The notes beneath the pieces are model-generated. The model made no database searches and was not told the DNA's origin. It was given only the letters and a program-made list of their open reading frames with translations. DNA of 64,000 nucleotides. It comes from Heloderma charlesbogerti. Taxonomy: Eukaryota; Chordata; Lepidosauria; Squamata; Helodermatidae. Positions 22,161 through 32,437 of the stretch are shown one piece after another. The DNA lies in contig JANEZZ010002758.1 of the NCBI GenBank assembly GCA_026122225.1, forward strand, positions 310,001 to 374,000, in the 5' to 3' direction. The translations under genes were made by a program, and so were the position numbers. Every line of letters begins with the position of its first letter. The first letter of the stretch is position 1.

Positions 22161-22343
22161 TCGCGGCCGGGCAAGGCGAGGCGCCTCCTCCCTGGCCTGA
22201 ATTTCGGCCGGGCAAGGCAGGAAGCCTCCCCCCCGGCCTGAATTTCGGCCGGGCGAGGCAGGAAGCCTCCCCCCCGGCCTGAATTTCGGCCGGGCGAGGT
22301 GGGAAGCCTCCCCCCCCCGGCCTGAACTTCGGGGGGAGCAGCG
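22161..22343. repeat. GC-rich 41-bp tandem repeat
   Basis: Unit starts GGCCTGAATTTCGGCCGGGC and ends GGAAGCCTCCCCCC. Starts at 22194, 22235, 22276 and 22319 (spacing 41, 41, 43), preceded by a partial unit. Each unit contains a GGCC-based inverted repeat. Confidence 0.92.
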
Positions 22344-22984
22344 AAGCGCCTCCCCCCCACCGCAAAGCAAGCTGCGAGACCAGGTAAGTGGCTTTCGTGC
22401 ACCCCTAGTTTTAAATGTCAAACCCAACACCTTGAATTTGGCCGGGAAAACAACTGGTAGCCAGTGCAACTCCTTCAGCACCAGAGTGATATGATCACGC
22501 TGGCGGCTGCCTTTAATCAGGCGAGCCGCCGTGTTCTGCACCAACTGCAGCTTCCGAACCCTCTTCAAGGGTAAGTAGGCTTGGTTGGGCACCTGCCAAG
22601 GGCCACACCCCAGCAAGGGCCCACTGACAAGATTCCCTTGGAGTTGCTCCTCCTCTTCACCATTGCAACCTGGTTGTTCACCCGCCTCTCGCTTTGGCCC
22701 AATCAACAGTGGTAGTGAAAAGGAGGAGCAGTAGATGCTTGCTTGCTCACTGGTTCTCTGCCTGTCAAGTGATAGCACTTGACGTTGCAAGTGATAGCAA
22801 GTGCACACGTTGCAAGTGATAGCAAGTGCACACGTTGCAAGTGGTAGCAACGATGGGGAGGAGGAGGAGGAGCAATCGCAGCTGGTGACACTGGTGGTGA
22901 GAAGGTAGACATGGAGGGAAGGGGGCCATTGAGGGTGTCTTGCCCAAGGGCCTTCAAAAACCTGGAGCCAGCACTGACTGCTGC

Positions 22985-23554
22985 TCTCCCCCTATCCCCA
23001 TATGTTTAACATCTGCCCAATGAAGCATTCTGGAGAACCTGAAAGCTTGCTCACTATTTTGGGACATTTTAGCTGATCCTAATAAAGGTCTTACCCTACT
23101 ATGGACGTGGGATTTTTTTTTTCTAATAGACAACTGCATTTTTGGTGCATTGGGGACAGGCGATTGATTCTGCCTCATTTTTGCATTGGATATGATTGGA
23201 GTGGTCAGTCATTCCTGACGCAGATGCATGCGAGAATTCCATGCTCTCAGAGAATACTATGTCTCTGCATGAGTCACTGCTATGGGCTCGCTTCCTTCCA
23301 AGCAGGAAATATGTCTAGAACAGAGACACATCAGGTGGACTCCTCTAAGGGCAGGTGATTTTTACTCTTATATACTCTAAAATTGACCTAGGGGGAGGGG
23401 GAGGGGGTGGGAGTGAAGTGTCCTCCCATGTTTACCTTAGAAAAAGTGAGCTATGCAACCCAATCTGAGGCATGTTTACTCAGAATTGAGACCCACAGAG
23501 TATAATTGAGCTTCCTCCCAAGTAGGTGTGCTTAAGATTGCACACCATACTGCA

Positions 23555-23558
<4 letters not shown>
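22985..23558. other. Intron 3, unassigned
   Basis: No exon or transposon boundary recognised, apart from a short G-rich run at 23391-23420. Confidence 0.4.

Positions 23559-23609
<51 letters not shown>
23559..23609. repeat. CT microsatellite upstream of exon 4
   Basis: About 25 uninterrupted CT units, ending 43 bp before the exon 4 acceptor at 23652. On the transcribed strand this is an extended polypyrimidine tract. Confidence 0.98.
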
Positions 23610-23612
<3 letters not shown>

Positions 23613-23652
23613 GAACATCATCCTCAGCTTAATGTATTTTATTTTATTTTAG

Positions 23653-23748
23653 GTACGATCTACCAAAGAGCAATGTTGGGGTGGTGCCCTCCTCACACGA
23701 AATCATTCCTTGGAGGAGGAATTTGAAAGAGCCAAAGCCGCTGTTGAG
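23653..23748 (+). CDS. PEX5L: PEX5L window exon 4 (HCN-binding core, first half)
   Basis: Encodes residues 146-177, including WGGALLTRNHSLEEEFERAK, a near-invariant TRIP8b segment. In mammalian TRIP8b this and the next exon form the short core that contacts the cyclic-nucleotide-binding domain of HCN channels and opposes cAMP (established for the family). The acceptor is TTTTAG at 23652, preceded by T-rich sequence and, 43 bp further upstream, by a 51-bp CT repeat. The donor is GTATTG at 23749. Length 96 bp, phase 0 at both ends, so skipping it would keep the frame. Confidence 0.96.
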
Positions 23749-23969
23749 GTATTGTTTTGATGTTTTAGTAAATGTCTGACCAAAAACTCATCTAGCTAAG
23801 CCATCTTCTAATGCAATGGGCTGGTGACTTTCAGATTAACTCCACAGATCAGTTAAAAGCACAACCTGGCATTAAGCAATCTGAGATGAAGAAGTGGTAG
23901 TTAATCCACTGTAACATTAATGCATGCATGTTTTAATGAAAAAATCTCAGTGGAGACTTAGTCCAGGTA

Positions 23970-24292
23970 AATGTGCTTAGGAGTGCTGCCAAAGGGACGC
24001 TCTTAGCACAAACAGTTTAAAGGAGCACTGTTGCTGCTCATTCATCCATGTTTGACAAATGTTTTCTGAAATATATTATGTGCAGAATCCAGCACTGCTG
24101 CTCCACTTACAGTTATTGACATACCATTAGCATAAGTGACTTCTAGTACACTGCCGATAGCGCAAGCTGGCACAAAGGGTTTTCCAGGGAAACTCATTGC
24201 ACCAGCTTACACTATTGGCATAGCACTAGAGGTCGCTTCTGCTAGTGCTACATCAATGGCATAAATGGCGCAGCAGCATTGGATACTGCCCT
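23970..24292. mobile_element. Possible miniature element ending GGATACTGCCC
   Basis: Repeated CATTAGCATAAG, GGCACAA and CAATGGCATAAATGGCGCAG motifs in imperfect inversion, ending TTGGATACTGCCC like the element at 36052-36339. The left end is not certain. Confidence 0.45.
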
Positions 24293-24543
24293 ATATCTAT
24301 ATCTGTGCCTATATCTATATTATCTTTATACAGGGAAGATAGACTACGAACAGAGTAATTTAAAAATAGATTTAGTGCTAAACATTTTGGCTTCCTCCCT
24401 CATCAGTAGCTGCGATGTTAAATGGATAGCAAGAGTGGCAGTTTGGAACACTGGAAGATTAAAATTCCTAAGAAGAAAAACTAATTGACTAGAACTCACA
24501 TGATGAATTGATTACAATATCTTTAATCAGATGATAGCCCTGT

Positions 24544-24545
<2 letters not shown>

Positions 24546-24588
<43 letters not shown>
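24546..24588. repeat. GT microsatellite
   Basis: About 21 GT units. Confidence 0.98.
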
Positions 24589-24591
<3 letters not shown>

Positions 24592-26400
24592 GGCTTATAA
24601 ATTATAGCAAATGTCAGTGGAGAGAAAACAAAACACATGAATGACCTTCTTTTGACTTGACCCTCACTAGTTGGATCGGGGTCACTCTCTGTTCAGGCAC
24701 GCAAAACATGTAACTGAGCACCCACTCGTACCACGGTTCCTGATCGCTCAGAGCTTTGTAACGGCGTTCACCCAAATGCAGTTACATCTCTGCTGCTGAC
24801 CTTCCCTGGCAGTGAGGTTGGTTTTGAATGCCTGAGTAAGGCTTCTGTCACAGAAAACTCCTGTCTGTTCATTTCTATCCTTCCATGTCAACTCATCCCG
24901 TTCTTTCTGATATCCTGTCCATCTGCTTTCTTCATTCCATTTTTTCCTCCCTCTTCCCTGGTCCCTGTTCATCTCCTCCTCCAGCTGACTTCCCATTTAG
25001 AAACTTTCTACACACTTCCCCTCGACTTGCCCTACATTCTTTAACCTCATTGTATTGCAATGGAAGAGAAAATGGTCCAGGGCAACTAGAGCAAGAGAAG
25101 AAGGCCAGAGGAAAGGGAAATTTGGAGGGGGAGGGCAGACAGAGAGTTGCAAGAGTAATAGGGGTGAGAGAGTCTGAAATTGCAATGATTTTTTATCTGC
25201 CTGAAAAGCTGCATCCATAGTCAGTTCAGTGGTTCCTAGGCAAGCATCACATGCAAATACACCCATCAGCTGTGGCATCAGGATCCTGGCTGCACACGCA
25301 CATTTTTCTCTCCAGGTCAGGATGCTTGGATTTTTAGATTTTTGTTGCCTTACCCTTCCCCATGTATGCTCAGCCCCCTCTCTCTTGCCCACAAAGTGTC
25401 TGGCCACAGGCCCTCTCCAAATCAAAATACTCCTGAGAAACTGGATTTGGGAACGTGCCTTGCAGAGGAACCTTGTTTGCAATCACCTGTGTGTGACGTA
25501 ATGTGGTGTCAGATGCTCAGTCAGAAGTAGCTTGTCTTAGCAACATGCAGGAAAGCAATTCATTCAAGTCAAGGAGAGGACAATTTGTTTTCCTTGCATT
25601 TTTATGCAATTGTGTTTGCTGATTTATGCCTGGCTTCCATCCAAACGATTGGTGGCTGATGCTGGCCTGCATTTTCCTTTTCCTGCCGCCAGTCTGCCTC
25701 AGCTTCTTTGCCTCCTTCTGCTGACAGTCTTTCCTCCAACTCCTTTGCCATCCAATCCACATTCCTCTTGATCAGCAGCATCCCTGGGACTGGGCCTTCT
25801 TCCCCAAATTAGTGCCCTCCATAGGTTTTGGATCACAACTCCCATCATTATTTTGAGAATTGTGGTCCTATGCTCGGGGAAGGCGCCTTTAGAACAATGG
25901 CAAATGATTTAGCGGCTTAAGTGTGATGTGGGAGGAATCCGCCCATCCATTTGGGAGGAATCCGCCCATCTTCAGAGGCCTCACTGGGAACTTTCCAACA
26001 CACATTATTAAGCCTCGCCATTAAGACATCTAGACCATGGGGAAGGAGGAGACATCTTTGGAAAAGCAAACAGCAAAATCTAACCAGCTTACTAAGAGCC
26101 TAAAGTCAGTCGATCTCCACTTCACGGAGAATTGTGTGAGACAGACTTTTTACTTCTGTACCACTTCAGACTGTATGTCTGTGTGTTTGGGCACATCACT
26201 GAATTCTCCCCAATGTAAAAAAATCGTTTCGCCTTTAGAAAAGTAGCCTGTCAGCAGAAAGGGGTCTGCCGTCTGCCTGGCTTTCTCCCTGCCGTGTTAC
26301 TTTTCTGTGTGAAGGGAATTTTTGATATTCTTAACAGATTATGCACTAGTGCAGGCAACTTTTACATCCCCACTCAGCTACTGTAATGTAATCTACATGG
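24589..26400. other. Intron 4, unassigned
   Basis: No exon, RNA gene or clear transposon. A 22-bp unit GGGAGGAATCCGCCCATC occurs twice in tandem at 25931-25972. Confidence 0.4.
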
Positions 26401-26922
26401 AGCTCTCTCTACGTGGAAACTTCACCTGGTGCAGAATACAAAAGGATTAAGGGGCTGGAGTGTCCCTATGAGGAAAGGTTATAACAGCTGCAGCTATTTA
26501 GCTTGGAGAAAAAGAGACATGATAGAGATGTAAAAAATTATGCATGGTGTGGAGAAAGGGATAGGGAGACATTTTTCTTCCTCATAAAACTAGAACCCAG
26601 TGGGGTCATCCCATGAAGCTGATTGGTAGGAGATTCAGGACAGATAAAAGGACTTCTTCACACAGTGTGTAGTTAAACTATGGGATTCGCTACCACAAGA
26701 TGTAATGATGGCCACCAATTTAGATGGCTTTAAAAGGAGGTTAGACAAATTCATGGAGGATAAGGCTATCAATGGCAGCTAGTCCTGAAATGGCAGGAGG
26801 GTGCTATTGCACTCATGTCTTGCTTGTGGGTTTCCCATGGGCAGCTGGTTGGCCACCGTGTGAACAGAATGCTGGACCAGATGGACCCTTGGTCTGATCC
26901 AGCACGGCTCTTCCTATGTTCA
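26401..26922 (+). mobile_element. CR1/L3-type LINE 3' region (+)
   Basis: Best-preserved + copy: TGTCCCTATGAGGAAAGG, CAGCTATTTAGCTTGGAGAA, GATTCAGGACAGATAAAAGG, AATTCATGGAGGATAAGGC, end CTTCCTATGTTC. ORF2 C-terminus with stops. Confidence 0.87.
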
Positions 26923-26934
26923 AGTCCTATTGGG

Positions 26935-27475
26935 GCTAGATATTTGGGGCATATTACATCAATTCTGTACTAGCTGCACTAGTTGCTGGTGCATTTCCGG
27001 GTCCAATTCAAAGTGCTTTTTTGACCTTATAAAGCCTTAAACAGTTTGGGGCCATGTTATTTAAAGGACCGCCTACACTTTATGAACCTGCCCATGTGTT
27101 AATCATTGAAGTTCTACTCACTGGCCCTCCATTCAGGTCTGTAAGGTTGGCAGGTAGTTGCGATAGGACCTTCTCAGTGGTGGCCTCTTCCCTAAGGAAC
27201 CCCCTCCTGAGAGAGATATTACTGGTTCTCTCTGTTCTTGTTTTTAAGAGGATTTATAAACATATTTGTTTTCTTTGGGTTTTAATTGAAATATTTTATT
27301 TAATATGCTGCTTCTGTTACTGGTTCATTTTTAAATTAGTTTTAAAATTAATTTATGTTTTTATGAACTTGCTATACGGATACAGAATTCTATGTTTTCT
27401 ACTGTAAGCCGCCTTGGGAAGACTGCAGTTTTGGAAGGTGCCTAAGAAATGCATTAAATAAACAAATGAATAAAT
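26935..27475 (+). mobile_element. L2-like LINE 3' end (+)
   Basis: GCATTTCCGGGTCCAATTCA, TTGGGGCCATGTTATTTAAA and GACCTTCTCAGTGGTGGCC decode to the L2-type RT C-terminus. Ends TGTAAGCCGCCTTGGGAAGA with an AAATAAA tail. Confidence 0.8.
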
Positions 27476-28719
27476 TTGTAGGGATTTCCCAGGACTCTTT
27501 GCAAAGTAGTTCAATATGTGGCAGAGGTAGATTTTCAGTTGCATGTAGGGGATTGTGATTTCCAATTTAAAGGGAGGACACGGTTGTAGATTATTGGCTC
27601 TCTTTCAGGCTGAAACTATATATGATGACACCAGGCCATTGTTTAAACTTGGATGTACTTCTACACCAGGGGTGGCAACACACAGCCTACAGGCCTCATG
27701 CCCCACCCCCTGCCATGCTGCTGAAATTCCTAGAGACAAAAAAAAATCACAATTTTCCTGATGATTTTTGGCAGCAAACTGCTATGGAAGCCTAAAACAG
27801 CCAAATTCTGCTTTAAAATAAGCAAAATTCACCCACACTACCCCCACAGAATCATGGACCCGGATGCAGTGAGGTCTGAAGCCGCAATATGTTTCCACCA
27901 ATGTTAATGAAGTCATTTGGAGCACAATAAGACCTTCTTCATCTCACTTTTTTCTTCTTTTTCCCCATTTGCACAGAATGACATTTCGGTGCGGGGTGGG
28001 AGTAAATAGACACACATACCCCTCCCCAAATCCAGTGGGCAGATCCAGACCTAGTCCTGATCAGCCCCATTACTAGGAATAATTATACATGGTCTGCAAT
28101 TCAGAGCTACCGTAACCATTACTTAGACAGCAATCTCCTCATAGATTAATGTATTGTAGACTAATGGTGCTGCATAAATCATAAATAAAGTAATAAAGTG
28201 TTACTGAGATAATTCATGTGAAGTGCTTTTAATGCTTGAAATGCGCTATATAAATGCCAAGTACTTTTTATTATTCCATAAAACCACAATTTGTTTTCTA
28301 CTGCAGATTTTGCGATACTGTGTATTTTTAACCAGCTTGGGGGGGGGGGAGTTCTTTAAGTAAAACATGGGCTCCAAATATGCATAAAATACTTGCAGCC
28401 CTGCTATTCAATTATGAGGCATACAAAAAGAAACAGACTCTTTTTAATAGCATCCTTGCTCCAAGATACTTTACCTAGAGAGATAATTAAAAACAACTTC
28501 AAATCATAGTGAGCCCGGGGCAGGGGGGAAAGATGCAGCTATTAGCAAGGAATGTAATTAAAAGACTGCTTGGGTTAAATTTTGAATGGGGTAAAAAGTG
28601 AAAGGAAAACATGTTGCATGTAGCTGATGGTACTTTGTAAAGTGCATTTTTGTACCTACCTAGAGGGGGAAAATATTCTGTTAAATTTTCACCGCAGGAA
28701 AAGAGGATGGCCGGGTGGT
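27476..28719. other. Intron 4, mostly unassigned
   Basis: 27665-27700 (CACCAGGGGTGGCAACACAC) may start an old hAT element. No exon found. Confidence 0.35.
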
Positions 28720-28866
28720 TGAGAATATAAGGAGGAGGACGGCAGGAAGATGAGGGTGTTGTGCTTGTGGTTTCCTGGTCGACAGCTGGCTGACTACTGT
28801 GTGAACAGAATGCTGGATTAGATGAGCTCTTGGTCTGATCCAGCAGGGTTTCTCTTCTGTTCTTAT
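28720..28866 (+). mobile_element. CR1/L3-type LINE 3' tip (+)
   Basis: GATGAGGGTGTTGTGCTTGT to TCTGTTCTTATGATC, including TGATCCAGCAGG. Confidence 0.75.
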
Positions 28867-29549
28867 GATCTCAGTAATGGCAAGGAGACATGGGGTGCTT
28901 CCAAGGTGAGGCTTATATTGTCCAATTGCCCTGCCTCATTCATGGAATTTGACACAGGGTCCAGACGATGTTGTCTTCCATTGAAATCCTTCTGTGTTTT
29001 CCTACCACTTCTTTCTTCTTTCCATAAAAAAATCTGTCAAGGAGGAAAAGACAGAACAGCTGCAGAACAGCCTTTAGATTGGTACTGCTCCATCTGGAAG
29101 CAGAAACACCTGGTAGTTAAGAATTCAGTGATCAAAGAAGCCAATCTGAATTTATCATTGTGGCCCTTCTTAGAGGGTGAAAGCTGGTGGAGGACATAGA
29201 TATGAGTGGCACGACAACCCCTCCATTGTGAGGTGTAACACAATGGCTTTGAGCAGGTTTTATCAGGGATGCACAACCTTTTTTCAGATCAGGGGCTGCA
29301 TAGGGTGTTGGGTGACCTCTCAGGGGCCACATCCCAAAATAAGCCATGTCCAGAGCCAAAAGGAGGGAGCTGCAGTTCAGCACATCTGGAGACTACCAGG
29401 TTGGGGAAGGCTGCACTACAGTACATAAGAAGAAACATTAGTTACAGACACCTCTCAAAACAGCCACTCTTCTGCAGAGATATTACTTCAGTTGGACAGG
29501 TTTCTTCCTGGAGCAAAGAGCCGATGCAGAGTCCAGTGCCAGCAGCACA

Positions 29550-29792
29550 ACTTGGATGGAATAGTCCAGGATGCAGCACCTCTTTCAGCCCAAGGCCTTA
29601 TTCCATTTCAGAGATGGCCTTGAAGGCTGCATTCTACCGGTGGGTGGAGCTGAAGGCAAAACAGCCTTAGAAGAGGCAATTCAACCTTTCACAATGAGGA
29701 AAAAACTGTACAGAAGCTGGGAAACAACCAGTTGGTGATTGGGGAAAAGGAGGCGGAGCTAGGAGAAAGGGGGCATGACCTTCTGCACCCCT
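29550..29792 (+). mobile_element. hAT-type MITE, family 3 (+), partial
   Basis: AGCACCTCTTTCAGCCCAAG, TGGGTGGAGCTGAAGGCAAA, CAATTCAACCTTTCACAATG and CTTCTGCACCCCTGG follow the family order. The left end is eroded. Confidence 0.7.
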
Positions 29793-30165
29793 GGAATAGT
29801 CCATGAAATTAAATCCAAGTGCCCAGCAAATGGGCATGGGTCAGGGATATGCAGAGCTAAATGAATTCAGCTTGCCAAATCCAGACTTTGAGCAGGCTCC
29901 TGCAGAGTTGCCTAGAACTGAGAGTTTGTTTGCATGTTACACTTGCCATGCGCAAAGGAGCCAGGCTGTGAACATTCAGAACTCTGATGGCTCCCACAAC
30001 CCCCTAGATAATCTTGGAGAGCCTTGCCTATTATAACATTTTGTTTCAAGTTGATAATATAATATACGCAGTATAACATTGCCATCTATCTTGTTTATTT
30101 GTTCAATTTGCATCCCAGCTTTCCACCAAATGGTGGTCATCTTATTGTTACTTTACCTTGTATGC

Positions 30166-31046
30166 CAGCAGTGTGGAACCCCTTTCAGCTTGGGGGCTGA
30201 CTCCAGTTTCAGAGAAGCACTCGGGGGCCATATTCCAGTGATGGACACGGCCAAAGGCAAAGGGGGTGTGGCCAAAGGCAAAAGGGGCAGGGCCAAAATA
30301 CAAAAAACATTGGGATATTTAACTTAAAGTTTTTGCTGCTAGTATCTGTTAGGGTTGGATCTGAGCCCATAGAGTCCCAAAGAAGCTCTGATTCTGAGGA
30401 AGAGATACAATCCGTGGGAGAGGAACCTGCTCATTTTTCAGAGGTGCAGCTGGAGGGAGAGCCCCCCCCGCCGCTCACATTCCTGGGAGTGACAGTGACC
30501 CTGGCATGGAGAGGGAGGGACAACTTCAGCTGCTAGATGCAAGGCACAGGCACAGAGACAAGTGAGAGGTTGTGGGCGCCGAGAGGAAGCGCTCAGCCCA
30601 GTTGGCGTGATGACAACAGCTGTGCCCCGATGCCCCACGGGAAAGGGGGGGGACTCTCCCCTCCTACTCCTTAAGTTCAGAGAGTTTCCGCACTTTTCTC
30701 CAAATGGAGACCAACTGACGTTCCTAACGCTTAGAATCCCCTGGTAGGCTGCTCCTTTGAGTTTTCCACTTAGTCTCAGGCAATTAGCATCTGTAAGCGT
30801 CATTAGGTTGAACTGAAATAAAGCCTTGGAAAAGAGCCCTTTTGTCTGTGTGTTGATTCTGGCTACTTGAGGATTTCAGAAGGTAGCAGGGGCACTCCTG
30901 ACAGTATCTATGTCTTAGCTAGGAGAGGCATTTCAACTTTTTAGAATGGGGAAAAATATCATGCAAAGGCTGGAAATACACCAAATGATCAGCAGTCAGG
31001 CAAAGGGGGGCATGTCCATCTGGGGAACTCCAGGGGGCCAAATTGG
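30166..31046 (+). mobile_element. hAT-type MITE, family 3 (+), split by a solo LTR
   Basis: Starts CAGCAGTGTGGAACCCCTTT. The left half runs to 30346 and the right half resumes at 30904 (TCTTAGCTAGGAGAGGCATT to GGGGGCCAAATTGGACCC). The break holds an LTR. Confidence 0.8.
30347..30903 (+). mobile_element. Solo LTR of an LTR retroelement
   Basis: 557 bp bounded by TGTTAG and CTGACA (TG...CA ends in short inverted repeat), with a perfect 5-bp duplication GTATC at 30342-30346 and 30904-30908. A poly(A) signal AATAAA lies at 30817-30822 in the last 90 bp, as expected for the R/U5 part in + orientation. No internal gene or second LTR is present. Ty3-like or retroviral origin cannot be told apart; no coding capacity is seen. 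Confidence 0.87.
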
Positions 31047-31050
31047 ACCC

Positions 31051-31305
31051 AAAGTCAAAAAAAGAAACAGCTGCAGCAATTTAATTCCCAACACATTTCG
31101 ACACTTGGTCAGTCTTCTTCGGAATCATAGAATCATAGAATAGTAGGGTTGGAAGGGGCCTACAAGGCCATCGAGGCCACCTTGGAAGAAGCAACGGAGA
31201 GGGAATCCTCCAAAAGCATTTCCAAGAGTTTTTCCCTTGATAAAGACCAAGTGTCAAAACACGTTGGGAATTAAATTGGTGCAGCTGTTTCTTTTTTTTT
31301 ACTTT
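31051..31305. repeat. Inverted repeat resembling Penelope-like element ends
   Basis: Left arm 31051-31121 and right arm 31237-31305 are inverted copies (AGAAACAGCTGCAGCAATTT and reverse; CCCAACACATTTCGACACTT and reverse). Read on either arm's sense strand it gives GACCAAGTGTCGAAAT or GACCAAGTGTCAAAAC followed by CGTTGGGAATTAAA, similar to the hammerhead-bearing termini of Penelope-like elements. A CR1 tail occupies the loop. Confidence 0.6.
31122..31180 (-). mobile_element. CR1 LINE 3' tail (-)
   Basis: AATCATAGAATCATAGAATA octamer tail followed by GGGTTGGAAGGGGCCTACAA. Very short truncated copy. Confidence 0.85.
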
Positions 31306-32437
31306 GGTTTCCAGCCTTACAGTTGTTTTTCTGGTCCCTATTGGCCAAATTGGGACTCCAGCAGGACTGGATTTGGCCCATGAGCCTAAGTTTCCCCACC
31401 TCGTATGTATTTTTAAATTGTCCGAAACGCATCTTTAGAGTTCATATTCCAATAAGTGCTTTCTTTTGCCCAACCATTATTAAATGTTAGGTTTATTGCC
31501 AAAATACATGCTTGGATAGCCAACATTAACTTCTTCATTTTGGCTATTGTGGATCAGAATAGCATAAAGATCTGTAAAATTTGTGAACCACCCTATCTTA
31601 ACGTAAACAAAGAGGCTTGTTGGCATCTCAAAGACTAACACATTTAGCAAAAGCCCACCTCATCAGGCTTCCACCATACCAAAATAAATGTGTTAATCTT
31701 TAAAATTCCACCAGACTCTTTGTTGTTTTTGCTACAACAGACTAACACACCTACCTTTCTTAACATATAATGAACGTGGTAAAAGCATGTTGAGGACTGT
31801 ATTCTTTGCATGAAATTTCAAGTATGCACCCTTTACATTCTCTAAAGCTGAACCAAGGCACAGACCTCCCCCACCCCCCGACGCCACCCCCCAAGTGGAT
31901 CTTAAAGGAGAGCCAGACTTTAACGGAACCAGCAAAGCATTTCTGTTGAAAATCCTCACCGTTGTGAATGCCAAACTTTAATTAGTAAGCTGATAATTTT
32001 AAGCATCCACAGTGCTGATGGATTATTCCTGGAGCTTCAGCTGAAGGTTTAGAACAATCATGTTTATGAATCGGCGTTTTCATTTTGCATCTGGGAAAAG
32101 CAGGACACTGTAGACAATAACCTAACATTGTTCCCAAAAGTGCACGCATAAAAACTATATTGCTTGGACATTATTAAAGGGAAAGCGCAGGGGGATCTAC
32201 CAGTTTTATTTAAACAGGCACTTCGACAAGACCCTAGGAAGGCTGCTATCGAACTACAAATTCAAACTGAATAATGGCTGTGCACAGACACGTCCAGGCA
32301 GGGAGTAGGGAGCTGTGCTTGGCTTAGGTTATATTAATGCATCATATACACTGAGGCTGGTACAGGATTTGCATTGTTTTTGTTATTGTTGCAATCCTAT
32401 ACTTAAGAAATGAAAATATCTCAAGGTTTTCTTTGGA
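31306..32437. other. Intron 4, unassigned
   Basis: No exon or clear transposon boundary seen. Confidence 0.4.

Larger units (their letters stand above)
21394..22407. mobile_element. 1-kb palindromic hAT-like element
   Basis: Inserted into the L2 at its TATAGGGTTTTAAAGG site. Termini TAGGGATGGGGG and GCACCCCTA are compatible with hAT (Ac-like TAGGGRTG ends). The target duplication is unclear: GGGTTTA on the left, GTTTTAAA on the right. Contents in order: an 80-bp hairpin (21400-21485, GAGAATTTCTCCCCG and its reverse), a GC-rich block with a GCCGGTC hairpin at 21602-21620, the 517-bp palindrome (21641-22157), then a GC-rich 41-bp tandem array. It has no transposase; the superfamily is an inference from the ends. 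Confidence 0.75.
20981..22572 (-). mobile_element. L2-like LINE (-) inside MITE, itself interrupted
   Basis: Reverse L2 3' portion: CTCCCATCTGGTCGGTCACC, GGCCATCCGAGGCTGATCTT up to 21390, then from 22408 TTTTAAATGTCAAACCCAAC to GAACCCTCTTCAAGGG. It joins the surrounding MITE at TCAAGGGTA on both sides. Its two halves are contiguous in the intact copies at 9.1 and 49.4 kb. Confidence 0.9.
20962..22976 (+). mobile_element. hAT-like MITE, family 2, split by nested insertions
   Basis: The left fragment TAGGGCCAGCATCAAGGGTA is separated by about 1.6 kb from the right part (GGCTTGGTTGGGCACCTGCC to GGAGCCAGCACTG). The outer flanks are a perfect 8-bp duplication ACTGCTGC (20954-20961 and 22977-22984), showing that both fragments are one insertion. 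The right part holds a short tandem array, TTGCAAGTGATAGCAAGTGC repeated with variation at 22775-22850. Confidence 0.9.

Noticed and set aside
22149..22850. 233-codon minus-strand frame
   Set aside because: It runs through the 41-bp GC-rich array, an L2 fragment and a MITE; only the L2 part (LVQNTAARLIKGS) is protein-like.
22775..22850. Short direct repeats of about 24 bp that could suggest a CRISPR-like array
   Set aside because: Repeats of GTTGCAAGTGATAGCAAGTG are contiguous without unique spacers, in a eukaryotic MITE; a simple tandem expansion.
29037..29400. Cluster of frames around 29.0-29.4 kb
   Set aside because: All short, overlapping in different frames and over hAT fragments; no exon of PEX5L is expected between exons 4 and 5.
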